From Cupriavidus sp. D384 (GTDB lineage Bacteria; Pseudomonadota; Gammaproteobacteria; Burkholderiales; Burkholderiaceae): a DNA stretch of 64,000 bases. Positions 8,266 to 17,360 of this stretch are shown here, piece by piece. The notes below the pieces were generated by a model. The model was given only the letters and a program-made list of their open reading frames with translations. It searched no databases and had not been told where the DNA came from. Every line of letters begins with the position of its first letter. Within the stretch, counting starts at the first letter, position 1. Location: NCBI RefSeq assembly GCF_001652915.1, contig NZ_BBQI01000090.1, positions 1 through 64,000 on the forward strand, given 5' to 3'. A program made the translations under genes and the position numbers.

Positions 8266-9297
8266 TCAGCGGAACAATTGCCGGTAATCGAGAAAAACCG
8301 ATTCCATGACCAGCCGCGCCGCCAATGGGTGGTTCTCGCTGCGCCGGTGGTTGACCAGCCGGGCGGCAAACCCCTGCAGCCGATGGGCGTCGGTGGCACC
8401 GGCGCAGCGTCCCAGCGCCGCCTGCTCCTTCGGAAAATAGCGCACGGCGCCCGTGCCCAGGCTCAGCGCCAGCAGGTCGTAGGTCCAGCGCTGCAGCACG
8501 CCCAGCACGGCCGGGACCGGCAGCTTCTGCAGTTGCTCGGCCGCCGCCAGCGGATCGAACGCGGCGCCGGCGCCCAGCTGGCCCACCAGCAAGCGCTGCA
8601 GCGGCTGCTCTTCGGCTTCGGCGGCATGCAGCGCGGTCAGCGGCGCGCCGCCCGACAGCGCCAGTTGCGCCTCGACATCGGCCACGCCCTGGCTGCGCAG
8701 CCATTCCAGCGCGGCGGCCTGGGTCGGGCGCGTGACCGAGAACTGGCGGCAGCGCGACAGGATCGTCGGCAGCACGCGGTCGATCCGGTCTGTGACCAGC
8801 AGGAACACGGTTGACGGCGGCGGCTCTTCCAGCGTCTTGAGCAGCGCGTTGGCGCCCTCGGTCTGCAATGCGTCGAGCGGGTAGACCACCACCACGCGCA
8901 GGCCCGCCCGATGGGTACCCACGCCCACCGCCTCGATCAGCCCGCGCACCTGCTCCATGCGGATGATCTTGCTGGGCGCTTTCTTCTTGCTGCTACTGCT
9001 ACTGCTGCTGCCACCTTCGCCGTCGCCATCGGCATCGCCCGCGCCAGCTTCCAGCGCTTCGGGCCGCACCACGGTGAAATCGGGGTGATTGCCCTGGCTG
9101 AACCAGTGGCAGGCGCCGCAGGTGTTGCAGGGCTGACCATCGGCCACCGGGGATTCGCACAGCAGGCCCTGGGCGAAATGCAGCGCCAGGTCGCGCTTGC
9201 CGATGCCTTGCTGCCCATGCAGCAGCAGCGCGTGCGGCAGCCGGTCGCGCAGCGCGGCCAGCCGTTGCCAGTCTTCTCGTTGCCAGGGATAAAGCAT
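8266..9297 (-). CDS. holB: DNA polymerase III delta-prime subunit
   Basis: This 343-residue clamp-loader subunit has an N-terminal AAA+ fold with the P-loop-like HGQQGIGKRDL (Lys34), a zinc module with Cys47, Cys57, Cys60 and Cys63, and the arginine-finger region LSRCRQF. It helps load the beta sliding clamp onto DNA. Between the zinc module and the rest of the AAA+ fold lies a low-complexity insert, Gly/Asp-rich followed by seven serines and three lysines. The serine run is encoded by alternating AGC and AGT codons. The gene is followed by pilZ and preceded by tmk. Confidence 0.93.
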   Translation of the reverse strand: MLYPWQREDWQRLAALRDRLPHALLLHGQQGIGKRDLALHFAQGLLCESPVADGQPCNTCGACHWFSQGNHPDFTVVRPEALEAGAGDADGDGEGGSSSSSSSKKKAPSKIIRMEQVRGLIEAVGVGTHRAGLRVVVVYPLDALQTEGANALLKTLEEPPPSTVFLLVTDRIDRVLPTILSRCRQFSVTRPTQAAALEWLRSQGVADVEAQLALSGGAPLTALHAAEAEEQPLQRLLVGQLGAGAAFDPLAAAEQLQKLPVPAVLGVLQRWTYDLLALSLGTGAVRYFPKEQAALGRCAGATDAHRLQGFAARLVNHRRSENHPLAARLVMESVFLDYRQLFR

Positions 9298-9382
9298 GCA
9301 GATCAGTCAGTTAGCGCGATCGTCTCATGTATTGTCCGAGCCTTGCCCGGCAACATCAGCGCGCGCATATATATTCGATAAA

Positions 9383-9985
9383 TCAAAGACTTGAGATGAT
9401 TTCCTCAAGCGTGACGCGAATTTCTTCGATCGAGCGCGTGGCGTCGATCACGCGGAAGCGCCCCGGCGCCTCGGCGGCCCGGCGCAGGTACTCGGCACGG
9501 GTCCGTTCGAAGAAGGCACGCGATTCGGCCTCGAACTTGTCTGGCTCGCGCGCATTGGCCAGGCGTTGTGCCGCCGTCTCCAGCGGTACGTCGAACAGCA
9601 GCGTCAGGTCCGGCTGCAGATCGCCCTGCACCCACTGCTCCAGCACTTCCAGCCGCTCGCGCGGCAGGCCGCGCCCGCCGCCCTGGTAGGCAAAGGTGGC
9701 ATCGGTGAAACGGTCGGAAATCACCCAGTCGCCACGCGCCAGCGCGGGCTCGATGACGTCGGCAATATGCTCGCGGCGAGCCGCGAACATCAGCAGCGCC
9801 TCGGTTTCGAGGTCCATCTTCCGGTGCAGCAGCAGGCCGCGCAGGTCTTCGCCCAGCGGCGTGCCGCCCGGCTCGCGGGTCGTGACAACGGTGGCGCGTT
9901 CGCGCAGGCGGCCGGCTACCCATTCGATATGGGTGCTCTTGCCGGCGCCGTCGATGCCTTCAAAGGTGATGAATCTGCCGCGCAT
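9383..9985 (-). CDS. tmk: Thymidylate kinase
   Basis: This 200-residue enzyme phosphorylates dTMP to dTDP. The P-loop [10 protein letters not shown] is at residues 9-18, the DR motif is in [18 protein letters not shown], and the [11 protein letters not shown] loop is intact. The start at 9985 places the P-loop at its usual distance; the upstream frame overlaps mltG. Only 4 bases separate its start from the mltG stop, so the two genes form an operon that continues toward holB. Confidence 0.96.
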   Translation of the reverse strand: MRGRFITFEGIDGAGKSTHIEWVAGRLRERATVVTTREPGGTPLGEDLRGLLLHRKMDLETEALLMFAARREHIADVIEPALARGDWVISDRFTDATFAYQGGGRGLPRERLEVLEQWVQGDLQPDLTLLFDVPLETAAQRLANAREPDKFEAESRAFFERTRAEYLRRAAEAPGRFRVIDATRSIEEIRVTLEEIISSL

Positions 9986-9989
9986 GAAT

Positions 9990-10988
9990 TCAGGGCTTTC
10001 CGCGCTGGTACTTGTCGACCGCGCGATTATGTTCGGGGAGTGAGCTGGAAAAATGGCTGCTGCCGTCGCCACGGGCCACGAAGTACAGCGCATCGGAGGG
10101 CGCCGGCGTGGTGGCCGCGGCCAGCGAGGCCAGTCCTGGCAACGCGATCGGGGTCGGCGGCAGGCCGGTCCGGGTGTACGTATTGTAAGGGGTGTCCGAC
10201 AGCAGATCCTTCTTGCGCAGGTTGCCGTCGAAGGTCGGGCCGATGCCATAGATCACGGTCGGATCGGTCTGCAGCATCATGTTCTTGCGCAGCCGGTTGA
10301 CGAACACGGCGGCAATCAGCGGCCGCTCGGCAGCCTGGCCGGTTTCCTTCTCGACGATCGACGCCATGACCAGCGCCTCGTACGGCGACTTGTATGGCAG
10401 GTCGGGCGAGCGGGCGTTCCAGGCGTCGTTCAGGCGCTTCTGCATGGCCCGGTAGGCATGCTTGTAGAGTTCGACGTCGCTGCTGCCACGCGCGAACAGG
10501 TAGGTATCGGGAAAGAACATACCCTCCGGCGACGCCTCGGCCGCGCCGATCGCCTTCATCAATTCGGCATCGGACATGTTCTGGGTGTCGTGCTTCAGGG
10601 CCGGATTGGCGTCCACGGCCGCCCGCATCTTGCGGAATTCCCAGCCTTCGATCACGGTGACCACATAGTGCGTGACCTCACCCTTGGCGAGCTTTTCGAT
10701 CACATCGAGCGGCGTCACGCCGGTTTCGAACTGATAGCCGCCCGCCTTGAGTTCGGCGGCGTGGCCCGTGACGCGGGCCAGCAACTGGAACAGGCGCGGG
10801 TCCATGCCCACGCCGCCGCGCTGGATCTGGCGGCCAACGCTCGCCACGGCGGAATTCGGCTTGATGATGACTTCGACGGGGGATGCGGACAGGCTCAGCG
10901 GCTGGCGGGCCCACCAGGCAAAGCCGCCGGCGGCAGCCATGGCAAAGACCAGCAACACCCCGACCAGGCGCAGGAACAGACGTTTCAT
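9990..10988 (-). CDS. mltG: Endolytic murein transglycosylase
   Basis: This 332-residue protein of the YceG family has a single N-terminal membrane anchor (about residues 5-27), a LysM-like subdomain and the catalytic YceG domain with the conserved Glu in SIVEKETGQ. Also present is a [14 protein letters not shown] region matching the family's YNTY motif. MltG cleaves nascent glycan strands at the inner membrane. The start MKRLFLRL at 10988 was chosen over an ATG 27 bases upstream because it begins the signal anchor. First gene of the mltG-tmk-holB-pilZ run. Confidence 0.94.
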   Translation of the reverse strand: MKRLFLRLVGVLLVFAMAAAGGFAWWARQPLSLSASPVEVIIKPNSAVASVGRQIQRGGVGMDPRLFQLLARVTGHAAELKAGGYQFETGVTPLDVIEKLAKGEVTHYVVTVIEGWEFRKMRAAVDANPALKHDTQNMSDAELMKAIGAAEASPEGMFFPDTYLFARGSSDVELYKHAYRAMQKRLNDAWNARSPDLPYKSPYEALVMASIVEKETGQAAERPLIAAVFVNRLRKNMMLQTDPTVIYGIGPTFDGNLRKKDLLSDTPYNTYTRTGLPPTPIALPGLASLAAATTPAPSDALYFVARGDGSSHFSSSLPEHNRAVDKYQRGKP

Positions 10989-11240
10989 GGAGTAAGAATA
11001 AAGACCGGCCGCCATGCCCCCGCCGGCGGGTCGGGATCATTGGAGCGGCCGGCCGGAATGGCGACAGGCCCATATAATACCGGGAGCCTTGTGCCCGATG
11101 TGTCACCGAGCGTTACGCAGCGGCCTGCAGTGTCGATTGCGTGCCGCGCCGGTATCGTGATCGCGCCTGCACCGCCATACGTTGTGTTCTGCACTTGTGC
11201 CCCCAATTCATCCATCCACACGTTTTCCAGGACCGTCCGC

Positions 11241-12251
11241 ATGTCCGCCACTGAATTCCCGCCCCTCGCCGACAGCTTCGCCGCCCTGCCCGCCGCCGCT
11301 ATCGTGACCGCGCCCGCCGGCCTGGGCCTGATCCGCGTGGCCGGCGACGATGCCGCCAGTTTCCTGCATACCCAGCTGACCAATGCCGTGGAAGACCTGA
11401 CCGCCGATGCGGCGCGGCTGGCCGGCTACTGCTCGCCCAAGGGTCGCCTGATGGCCAGCTTCCTGGCGTGGCGCGATGCCGAAGGCATCGTGCTGCAACT
11501 GTCGGCCGACATCCAGCCGGCCATCCAGAAGCGCCTGACCATGTTCGTGCTGCGCGCCAAGGCCAGGCTGTCTGACCTGTCCGCCACGCACCGCGTGCTG
11601 GGCGTGGCCGGCGCCGGTGCCGAAACCGCGCTGCGCCAGGCTGGCCTGCCCGCGCCGCAAGGCCCGCTGGCCGTGGCGCATGCCGATGGCGTGACCGTGA
11701 TCCGCCTGGCCGACGCCGAAGGTGAAGCGCGCTGGCAAATCGTGGCCGCCGCCGACCGCGCCGATGCACTGCAACAGACGCTGGGCGCCACGCTGGCGGC
11801 GGCCGCCCCGGCGTTCTGGGACTGGCTCGACATTGGCGCGGGCATCCCGCGCATCACGGCCCCCACGCAAGAGCAGTTCGTGCCGCAGATGATCAACTTC
11901 GAACTGGTGGGCGGCGTGAACTTCCGCAAGGGCTGCTATCCCGGCCAGGAAGTGGTGGCGCGCAGCCAGTATCGCGGCACGCTCAAGCGCCGCATGTGGC
12001 GCGTGCAGGGCGAAGGCGCGGTGCCCGCCGCCGCCGCCGAGATTTTCCGCCCCGAGGACCCGGAACAGCCGTGCGGCATGATCGTCAATGCCGCGGCGTC
12101 GCCGCTGGGCGGCTGGGACGGCCTGGCCGAACTGAAGATCGACGCCGCCGCCGGCGCGCTGCACCTGGGCGCCGCCACCGGGCCGGCACTGGTCACGCGT
12201 GCGCTGCCGTACGAAGTACCGCTGCCGAACGAGGCCGAAGCGGCCAGCTGA
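11241..12251 (+). CDS. ygfZ: Folate-binding protein YgfZ (Fe-S cluster repair/assembly)
   Basis: This 336-residue member of the aminomethyltransferase-like family has the diagnostic motif KGCYPGQE near its centre. YgfZ works with folate in maintaining certain Fe-S enzymes. An ATG at 11241 begins the family homology; the long frame upstream is antisense to mltG. It is divergent from mltG, an arrangement common in betaproteobacteria. The downstream DUF4936 gene starts 19 bases after the stop and is probably co-transcribed. Confidence 0.93.
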   Translation: MSATEFPPLADSFAALPAAAIVTAPAGLGLIRVAGDDAASFLHTQLTNAVEDLTADAARLAGYCSPKGRLMASFLAWRDAEGIVLQLSADIQPAIQKRLTMFVLRAKARLSDLSATHRVLGVAGAGAETALRQAGLPAPQGPLAVAHADGVTVIRLADAEGEARWQIVAAADRADALQQTLGATLAAAAPAFWDWLDIGAGIPRITAPTQEQFVPQMINFELVGGVNFRKGCYPGQEVVARSQYRGTLKRRMWRVQGEGAVPAAAAEIFRPEDPEQPCGMIVNAAASPLGGWDGLAELKIDAAAGALHLGAATGPALVTRALPYEVPLPNEAEAAS

Positions 12252-12270
12252 ACGCCACGGGAACTCTGCC

Positions 12271-12561
12271 ATGAGCGATCATCTCTACGTCTACTTCAAG
12301 GTACCCGATGCGCACGCGGCGGACGCGCTGCCGCACTGGCACCGCTGGATGGAAACGGTCGCCGAGGCGACCGGGATTGGTGGTACGCTGATGCGCAGGC
12401 CCGAGACCCGCGCGGGCCTGCAGACGTGGATGGAGTGTTACGCCGATGTGCCGCCCGCGTTCGATGCCACGCTCGACGGGCTGTGGCGCCAGAGCGGGCT
12501 GGCGCAGTGGATCAGCGGCGAGCGGATGGCCGAACGGTTCATCGACCTGGACGTGCTCTGA
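12271..12561 (+). CDS. DUF4936 family small protein
   Basis: This 96-residue soluble protein starts MSDHLYVYFKVP and contains a central MRRPE and a QTWMECYADVP segment. Its size, sequence and position after ygfZ match the DUF4936 family found in Burkholderiales. Its function is unknown. The fold looks like a small alpha/beta barrel monomer, but this is a guess. Confidence 0.75.
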   Translation: MSDHLYVYFKVPDAHAADALPHWHRWMETVAEATGIGGTLMRRPETRAGLQTWMECYADVPPAFDATLDGLWRQSGLAQWISGERMAERFIDLDVL

Positions 12562-12624
12562 CCGTGCAGGTCGCATTCACAACGGCATGGCAAGACGGTA
12601 GCAAGCAGTAAGAGGAAGCCCCCC

Positions 12625-13482
12625 ATGTGTCTGATACTGGTGGCCTGGCAATCGCACCCGGACTATGCCCTGGTGGTAGCTGGCAACCGCGACGAATTCT
12701 ATGCCCGCCCGGCGGCGGCCGCGCACTGGTGGCACGATGCCCACGAAGTGCTGGGCGGTCGCGACCTGGCGGAGGTGATTGGCGATGCCGGCACGTGGAT
12801 GGGCGTCTCCAACGCCGAATCGCCTGAATGGCCGGATGATTCGCGCGCCCGTTTCGCGGCGCTGACCAATTACCGCGCGCCTTCCGAAAAACGTACCGAT
12901 GCGCGCTCGCGCGGCGAACTGGTATCGCATTTCCTGCGCGGCAACCAGACGCCCGACGAATACCTGCACGACCTGGCCCGCGCGCCCGGCGCGTACAACG
13001 GCTTCAACCTGCTCGCCAGCGATCTGCACGATCTCTGGTGGTATAGCAACCGGTCCAAATCGCGCCAGCCGCAGAAGCTCAAGCCGGGCCTGTATGGCCT
13101 GTCCAACGCGCTGCTCGATACGCCCTGGCCCAAGGTGCGCAGCCGTGTGGGCGCGCTGTGCGAGGTGCTGGCCGCCGACCGCGGACAGCTAGGATCGGAC
13201 CCCGAGCCGTACCTGCAACTGCTGGCCGATGAAAAGCAGGCGCCGGACTGGGAACTGCCGAGTACCGGCGTGGCACCCGAATGGGAAAAGCTGCTGTCGT
13301 CGGCGTTTATCCGATCGCCCAACTACGGCACGCGCGCCAGCACCATACTGCGCGTGCGGCACGATGGCCGCTTCGATTTTGTCGAGCGCAGCTTCGACGC
13401 CGACGGCCAGACCGGCGAGGTGTCATACCAGGGCCGCCTGAACGTGGCCCGCGATACCGGAACCGTGCCGGCGCCACGCTAA
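12625..13482 (+). CDS. NRDE (TANGO2-like) family protein
   Basis: This 285-residue protein starts MCLILVAW and has the defining GNRDEFYARPA motif at about residues 21-31, followed by GGRDLAEVIGDAGTWMG. It is homologous to eukaryotic TANGO2, with an N-terminal Cys2 as in Ntn-hydrolase-like folds, but the bacterial function is not established. An AGAGGAAG ribosome site lies upstream of the start. Third gene of the ygfZ run. Confidence 0.88.
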   Translation: MCLILVAWQSHPDYALVVAGNRDEFYARPAAAAHWWHDAHEVLGGRDLAEVIGDAGTWMGVSNAESPEWPDDSRARFAALTNYRAPSEKRTDARSRGELVSHFLRGNQTPDEYLHDLARAPGAYNGFNLLASDLHDLWWYSNRSKSRQPQKLKPGLYGLSNALLDTPWPKVRSRVGALCEVLAADRGQLGSDPEPYLQLLADEKQAPDWELPSTGVAPEWEKLLSSAFIRSPNYGTRASTILRVRHDGRFDFVERSFDADGQTGEVSYQGRLNVARDTGTVPAPR

Positions 13483-13596
13483 TCGCCGCCGCCGGGCCGC
13501 CCTGGCCTGGCTGGCACGATGGTCTCCGGATTCATGCATGGACGGCCGGGCCATCCCGCAAACCCCGTTCCTCCACCACCTGCCACGCTTCGGCCG

Positions 13597-14250
13597 CTAC
13601 GCCGACGCGTCGGCCAATAGCACCAGATCGGCCAGCGCCCTGCCGCCCGCAGAGATATGCGTCCGCATGGCCTCGGCCGCGGCGTCGGCCTGGCCGCTCA
13701 GAATGGCCTCCACCACGTGTCCGTGCTCGCGATACGACGTGGCTATGCGGGCCTCGTTGATCAGATCCTTGCGCTGCCAGTAGATCGCCAGGCGGCGCCG
13801 CAACTGCACGATCTGCTCCGACAGGAACGGGTTGGCCGCCGCCTGGTACAACACCTCGTGGAAGGCCCGATTGGCCTCGACGTAGGCCGCCGCATCGCGT
13901 GCGCGCGCCGGAATGCCGGCGGCCTCGTGCGAATCTGCCAGTGCCTTGCGCCCTTCGGCCGAAATGCGCCGGGTGGCAAGCCGTGCCACCACCCCCTCCA
14001 TCTCCGCCAGCGTCTCGAACATGGCCACCAGCTCGGCAGCGCTCGGCTTGTGGACGAACATGCCGGCACGCGGCGCGATCGACACCAGCCCCTGGGCCGC
14101 CAGCATCAGCAGCGCCTCGCGCACCGGCGTGCGCGAACTGTCGAACTGTTCGGCCAGCATCTTCTCGTCGATCTGCGCCCCGGGCCGCAGCTCTCCCGCC
14201 TGAATGGCGGCGATCACGCTTTCGCGAATCCGATCTTGTAGCGATTGCAC
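13597..14250 (-). CDS. GntR-family (FCD) transcriptional regulator
   Basis: This 217-residue regulator has an N-terminal winged helix (SVIAAIQAGELRPGAQIDEKMLAEQFDSSRTPVREAL pattern) and an FCD ligand domain. The FCD metal ligands appear as Asn/His in EANRAFHEVLY, and further His in YREHGHVVEAI and MRTHI. The start is GTG at 14250; no ATG is available before the DNA-binding domain. The perfect palindrome GGGTATACCC abuts the start codon. The gene is divergent from a crotonase/Bug/CoA-transferase set and probably represses it in response to an organic acid. Confidence 0.88.
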   Translation of the reverse strand: MQSLQDRIRESVIAAIQAGELRPGAQIDEKMLAEQFDSSRTPVREALLMLAAQGLVSIAPRAGMFVHKPSAAELVAMFETLAEMEGVVARLATRRISAEGRKALADSHEAAGIPARARDAAAYVEANRAFHEVLYQAAANPFLSEQIVQLRRRLAIYWQRKDLINEARIATSYREHGHVVEAILSGQADAAAEAMRTHISAGGRALADLVLLADASA

Positions 14251-14260
14251 GGGTATACCC
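14251..14260. promoter_or_regulatory. GTATAC-core palindrome at the gntR start
   Basis: GGGTATACCC is a perfect 10-bp palindrome immediately upstream of the GTG start of the GntR regulator. A GTATAC core is common in operators of FCD-type GntR proteins. Binding here would block the regulator's own translation start region, so autoregulation is a reasonable inference. Confidence 0.45.
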
Positions 14261-14294
14261 TCTATTTTCCTTAGAAAAATATCTGTAGCCTTTT

Positions 14295-14306
14295 TTGATA
14301 TATCAA
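14295..14306. promoter_or_regulatory. Palindrome TTGATATATCAA in the divergent promoter region
   Basis: This perfect 12-bp palindrome lies 22 bp before the ATG of the crotonase-like gene and 44 bp from the gntR start. It is A/T-rich within an otherwise GC-rich neighbourhood. It is a candidate operator for the divergent GntR regulator; no binding is shown. Confidence 0.45.
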
Positions 14307-14328
14307 TTCGGCTTTGAGATATAACGAG

Positions 14329-15090
14329 ATGGATGATACCTCACCCTCCCTGGCCGTCGAAGGACGCGTTGCCACGATAACGCTGCGCCGGCCCAAAGTG
14401 GCCAACCGGCTCAGCCCCGCCGACCTGATCGCGCTGCGCGACCACGTGGCCGCCGTCAATGCCATGTCCGAAGTGCTGGTGCTGTGCTTCACCGCCGAGG
14501 GCAAGTACTTCTGCAGCGGCTACGACATTGGCTCGCTGGGCGGCAAGCCCGAGGAAGGCGCTGCCAATTTCGGCGACGTGATCGATGCCATCGAGGCGGC
14601 ACGGCCCGTCACGATTGCCGCGATCCAGGGCGGCGTCTATGGCGGCGCCACCGACCTGTGCCTGGCGTGCGATTTCCGGATCGGGGTGCCGGGTTGCGAC
14701 ATGTTCATGCCCGCTGCCCGGCTGGGGCTGCATTTCTATCGCGGCGGCATGGAGCGCTATGTATCGCGGCTGGGCCTGAACGCGGCCAAGCGGCTGTTCC
14801 TGACCGCCGACCGCATCGAGGCCGACGAAATGCTGCGCATCGGTTTCCTGACCGAAATGGTGCCCGCCGATGCGCTGGCCGCGCGCGTGGCGGCACTGAG
14901 CACCCAGCTGGCCGGCATGGCGCCGATCGCGCTGATCGGCATGAAACGCCACCTCAACGACATCGCCTGCGGCCGGCTTGATGGCGGCGCGCTGCAACAC
15001 GACATACACCGCTCCGAAACCTCGGAAGACCTGCGCGAGGGTGCGGCGGCATGGAAGGAGAAACGAACCCCTGCGTTCCGCGGCCGATAG
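14329..15090 (+). CDS. Crotonase-superfamily protein lacking hydratase glutamates
   Basis: This 253-residue protein has the enoyl-CoA hydratase/isomerase fold, including the oxyanion-hole segments FCSGYDIGSLGG and IQGGVYGGATDL. The two glutamates that catalyse hydration in classical crotonases are not conserved: the first position is Asp109, and the second (the PEI motif) is replaced by PAA at about residues 128-130. It is therefore unlikely to be a simple hydratase and may be an isomerase, hydrolase or decarboxylase acting on a CoA thioester. Start: ATG at 14329, or TTG at 14314 (five residues longer). It is followed by a Bug receptor and a CoA-transferase. Confidence 0.82.
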   Translation: MDDTSPSLAVEGRVATITLRRPKVANRLSPADLIALRDHVAAVNAMSEVLVLCFTAEGKYFCSGYDIGSLGGKPEEGAANFGDVIDAIEAARPVTIAAIQGGVYGGATDLCLACDFRIGVPGCDMFMPAARLGLHFYRGGMERYVSRLGLNAAKRLFLTADRIEADEMLRIGFLTEMVPADALAARVAALSTQLAGMAPIALIGMKRHLNDIACGRLDGGALQHDIHRSETSEDLREGAAAWKEKRTPAFRGR

Positions 15091-15154
15091 CCACGCCAGG
15101 CCCAGCCGCGTCCATTCACTCAAGTGGCGAAACAGCTACGGAGGAGACATCATC

Positions 15155-16141
15155 ATGACCATCACCCTGACCCATCGCGCCGCGCTCGCCATCTTCGGCA
15201 CGCTGTTCGCGGCATTGCCCGTTGCCGCCTCGGCGCAGGCGGCCTACCCCAACAAGCCGATCCGGCTCGTGATCGGCTTTCCGGCCGGCGGCGGCGCGGA
15301 CAACACGGCGCGGCTCTACGGCGATGCACTGAGCCGCGAGCTTGGACAACCGGTGGTGGTCGACAACCGGCCCGGCGCGGGCACCACGATTGCCGCCGAA
15401 TACGTCGCCAAGTCGGCGCCCGACGGCTACACGCTCTACATCGCCACGGCCAGCCTGATGGGTGGTGACAAGGTGCTCTACAAGAACATCCGCTACGAGC
15501 CGTCCGACTTCGCGCCGATCACGAAGCTGTCGGCCGCGCCGCTGATCCTGGCCGTCAACAAGGACAGCGGCATCAAGAACGTGCAGGACCTGATCGCCCA
15601 GGCCAAGGCGCATCCAGGCACCATCAATTACTCGTCCTCGGGCAATGGCGTGATCACGCACCTGGCAGGCGTCTACTTCACCAAGCTCACCGGCGTGCGC
15701 ATGACGCACGTGCCATACAAGGGCGGCGCGCCGTCGGCCCAGGCCGTGGCCGCCGGCGACGTGCAGCTGACGTTCGGCACGGCGCCTTCGGTCAAGCCGA
15801 TGATCGACACCCACAAGGTGGTGCCGATCGCCGTGACTTCGGCCCAGCGCTCCAACGCCAATCCGCAATTGCCGACCATCGCCGAAAGCGGGGTCAAGGG
15901 CTACGACCTGTCGGCCTGGTACGGGCTTTTCGCGCCCGCGAAAACGCCGCCGGAGATCATCGACAAGCTGTTCGCGGCCACGGCCAAGGTCATGGCCGAC
16001 CCCGAACTCCGCAAGCGCTTTCTGGCGCAGGGCGACGAGGTGTCGGTGTCGGCTTCGGTCGCCGACTTCCGCGACTTCGCGGCCCGCGAAGGCAAGATCG
16101 GCGTCGACCTGGAGCAGTCGAGCGGCGCAAAGATCGACTGA
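15155..16141 (+). CDS. Bug-family (TctC-like) periplasmic solute receptor
   Basis: This 328-residue exported protein has a signal peptide (residues 1 to about 27-29, ending ASAQA) and the Bug signature start YPNKPIRLVIGFPAGGGADN. PGAGTTIAAEYVAKSAPDGYTL and HVPYKGGAPS follow. Bug proteins bind carboxylates, often in trap-like fashion, and feed TctAB permeases encoded elsewhere. No TctAB genes lie nearby, which is usual for this expanded family. The start follows GGAGGAGAC. Context with a CoA-transferase suggests uptake of an organic acid that is then activated with CoA. Confidence 0.92.
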   Translation: MTITLTHRAALAIFGTLFAALPVAASAQAAYPNKPIRLVIGFPAGGGADNTARLYGDALSRELGQPVVVDNRPGAGTTIAAEYVAKSAPDGYTLYIATASLMGGDKVLYKNIRYEPSDFAPITKLSAAPLILAVNKDSGIKNVQDLIAQAKAHPGTINYSSSGNGVITHLAGVYFTKLTGVRMTHVPYKGGAPSAQAVAAGDVQLTFGTAPSVKPMIDTHKVVPIAVTSAQRSNANPQLPTIAESGVKGYDLSAWYGLFAPAKTPPEIIDKLFAATAKVMADPELRKRFLAQGDEVSVSASVADFRDFAAREGKIGVDLEQSSGAKID

Positions 16142-16177
16142 TGCCCGCCCGCGCATCGAACCTCAAGGAGTAAAAGC

Positions 16178-17332
16178 ATGACTACGCCAAACGGCCCCCT
16201 GCACGGCATCACGGTTGTCGACCTGACGCGCGTGCTGGCCGGCCCGTACTGCACGATGATGCTGGCCGACCTGGGCGCCCGCGTCATCAAGATCGAGAAT
16301 CCCGACCGGGGCGACGATTCGCGCCAGGTGGGGCCGTTTGTCGATGGGGAGTCGGCCTACTTTGCGTCGGTGAACCGCAACAAGTCGTCCATCGCGCTCG
16401 ATCTGAAGGACGCGTCGGACCGCGCGGTACTGGAGCGGATGCTGGAAGGCGCCGACGTGCTGGTGGAGAACTTCCGCGCCGGTGTGATGGACAAGCTTGG
16501 CTATACATGGGAGATGCTGCGCGCCCGCTATCCGAGGCTGGTGTACGCGTCGATTTCCGGCTTTGGCCAGACCGGCCCCTACCGCAACCGGCCCGCCTAC
16601 GACATGGTGGTGCAGGCCATGGGCGGCCTGATGAGCGTGACGGGCGAGCCCGGCGGCAATCCGGCGCGTGTCGGGGTGTCGATTGGCGATATCGGCGCCG
16701 GCCTGTATGCCACCATCGGCATCCAGGCCGCGCTGCTGCGCCGCACCGCCACCGGGCTGGGCGAACGGGTCGATATCTCGATGCTCGATTGCCAGGTGGC
16801 GCTGCTGGAAAACCCCATCGCCCGCTTCTCGGCCACCGGGAACGTGCCCAGGCCGCTCGGCACCCGGCATCCGTCGATCACGCCGTTCGACATGTTTGCC
16901 ACGCAGGACGGCTTTGTCGTGATCGCCGTTGGCAACGACGCCCTGTTCGAACGGCTCTGTGGCGCACTCGGGCAACCGGAATGGGTCGACGATCCACGGT
17001 TTGCATCGGTCCCGGCCCGCAACGAGCATCACGCCGAACTGAAGCAATGCCTGGAGGCGCGCCTGGGCGAGGCGCCGACAGCCGAATGGGAAGCTGTGCT
17101 GGAGGCCGCCGGGGTGCCGCATGGCCCGCTGAACGGCGTGCCGCAGATCATGGACAACGCCCACGTGGCAGCCCGGCAGATGTTGCTGGACGTTGGCATC
17201 GGCGCCGACAAATCGCTGCGCGTGGCCGGCAATCCAATCAAGATCGGCGAGACGTGGCAGTCCGGCGCGATACGGCCGGCGCCCCGGCTCGATCAGGATC
17301 GCGAGGCGCTGCTGGGAGAGTTTGGCGCGTAG
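16178..17332 (+). CDS. CaiB/BaiF family CoA-transferase
   Basis: This 384-residue family III CoA-transferase has the N-terminal ITVVDLTRVLAGPYCTMMLADLGARVIKIE, the VENFRAGVMDKLG motif and the predicted catalytic Asp142 in AYDMVVQAMGG. It would move CoA from a donor such as succinyl- or acetyl-CoA to a carboxylic acid. It follows the Bug receptor by 36 bp with a CAAGGAGT ribosome site, so ECH-like, receptor and transferase genes form one operon. The acid is not identified. Confidence 0.92.
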   Translation: MTTPNGPLHGITVVDLTRVLAGPYCTMMLADLGARVIKIENPDRGDDSRQVGPFVDGESAYFASVNRNKSSIALDLKDASDRAVLERMLEGADVLVENFRAGVMDKLGYTWEMLRARYPRLVYASISGFGQTGPYRNRPAYDMVVQAMGGLMSVTGEPGGNPARVGVSIGDIGAGLYATIGIQAALLRRTATGLGERVDISMLDCQVALLENPIARFSATGNVPRPLGTRHPSITPFDMFATQDGFVVIAVGNDALFERLCGALGQPEWVDDPRFASVPARNEHHAELKQCLEARLGEAPTAEWEAVLEAAGVPHGPLNGVPQIMDNAHVAARQMLLDVGIGADKSLRVAGNPIKIGETWQSGAIRPAPRLDQDREALLGEFGA

Positions 17333-17360
17333 CCCGAGGGCCGGCCGACGCGGCCCGGCC

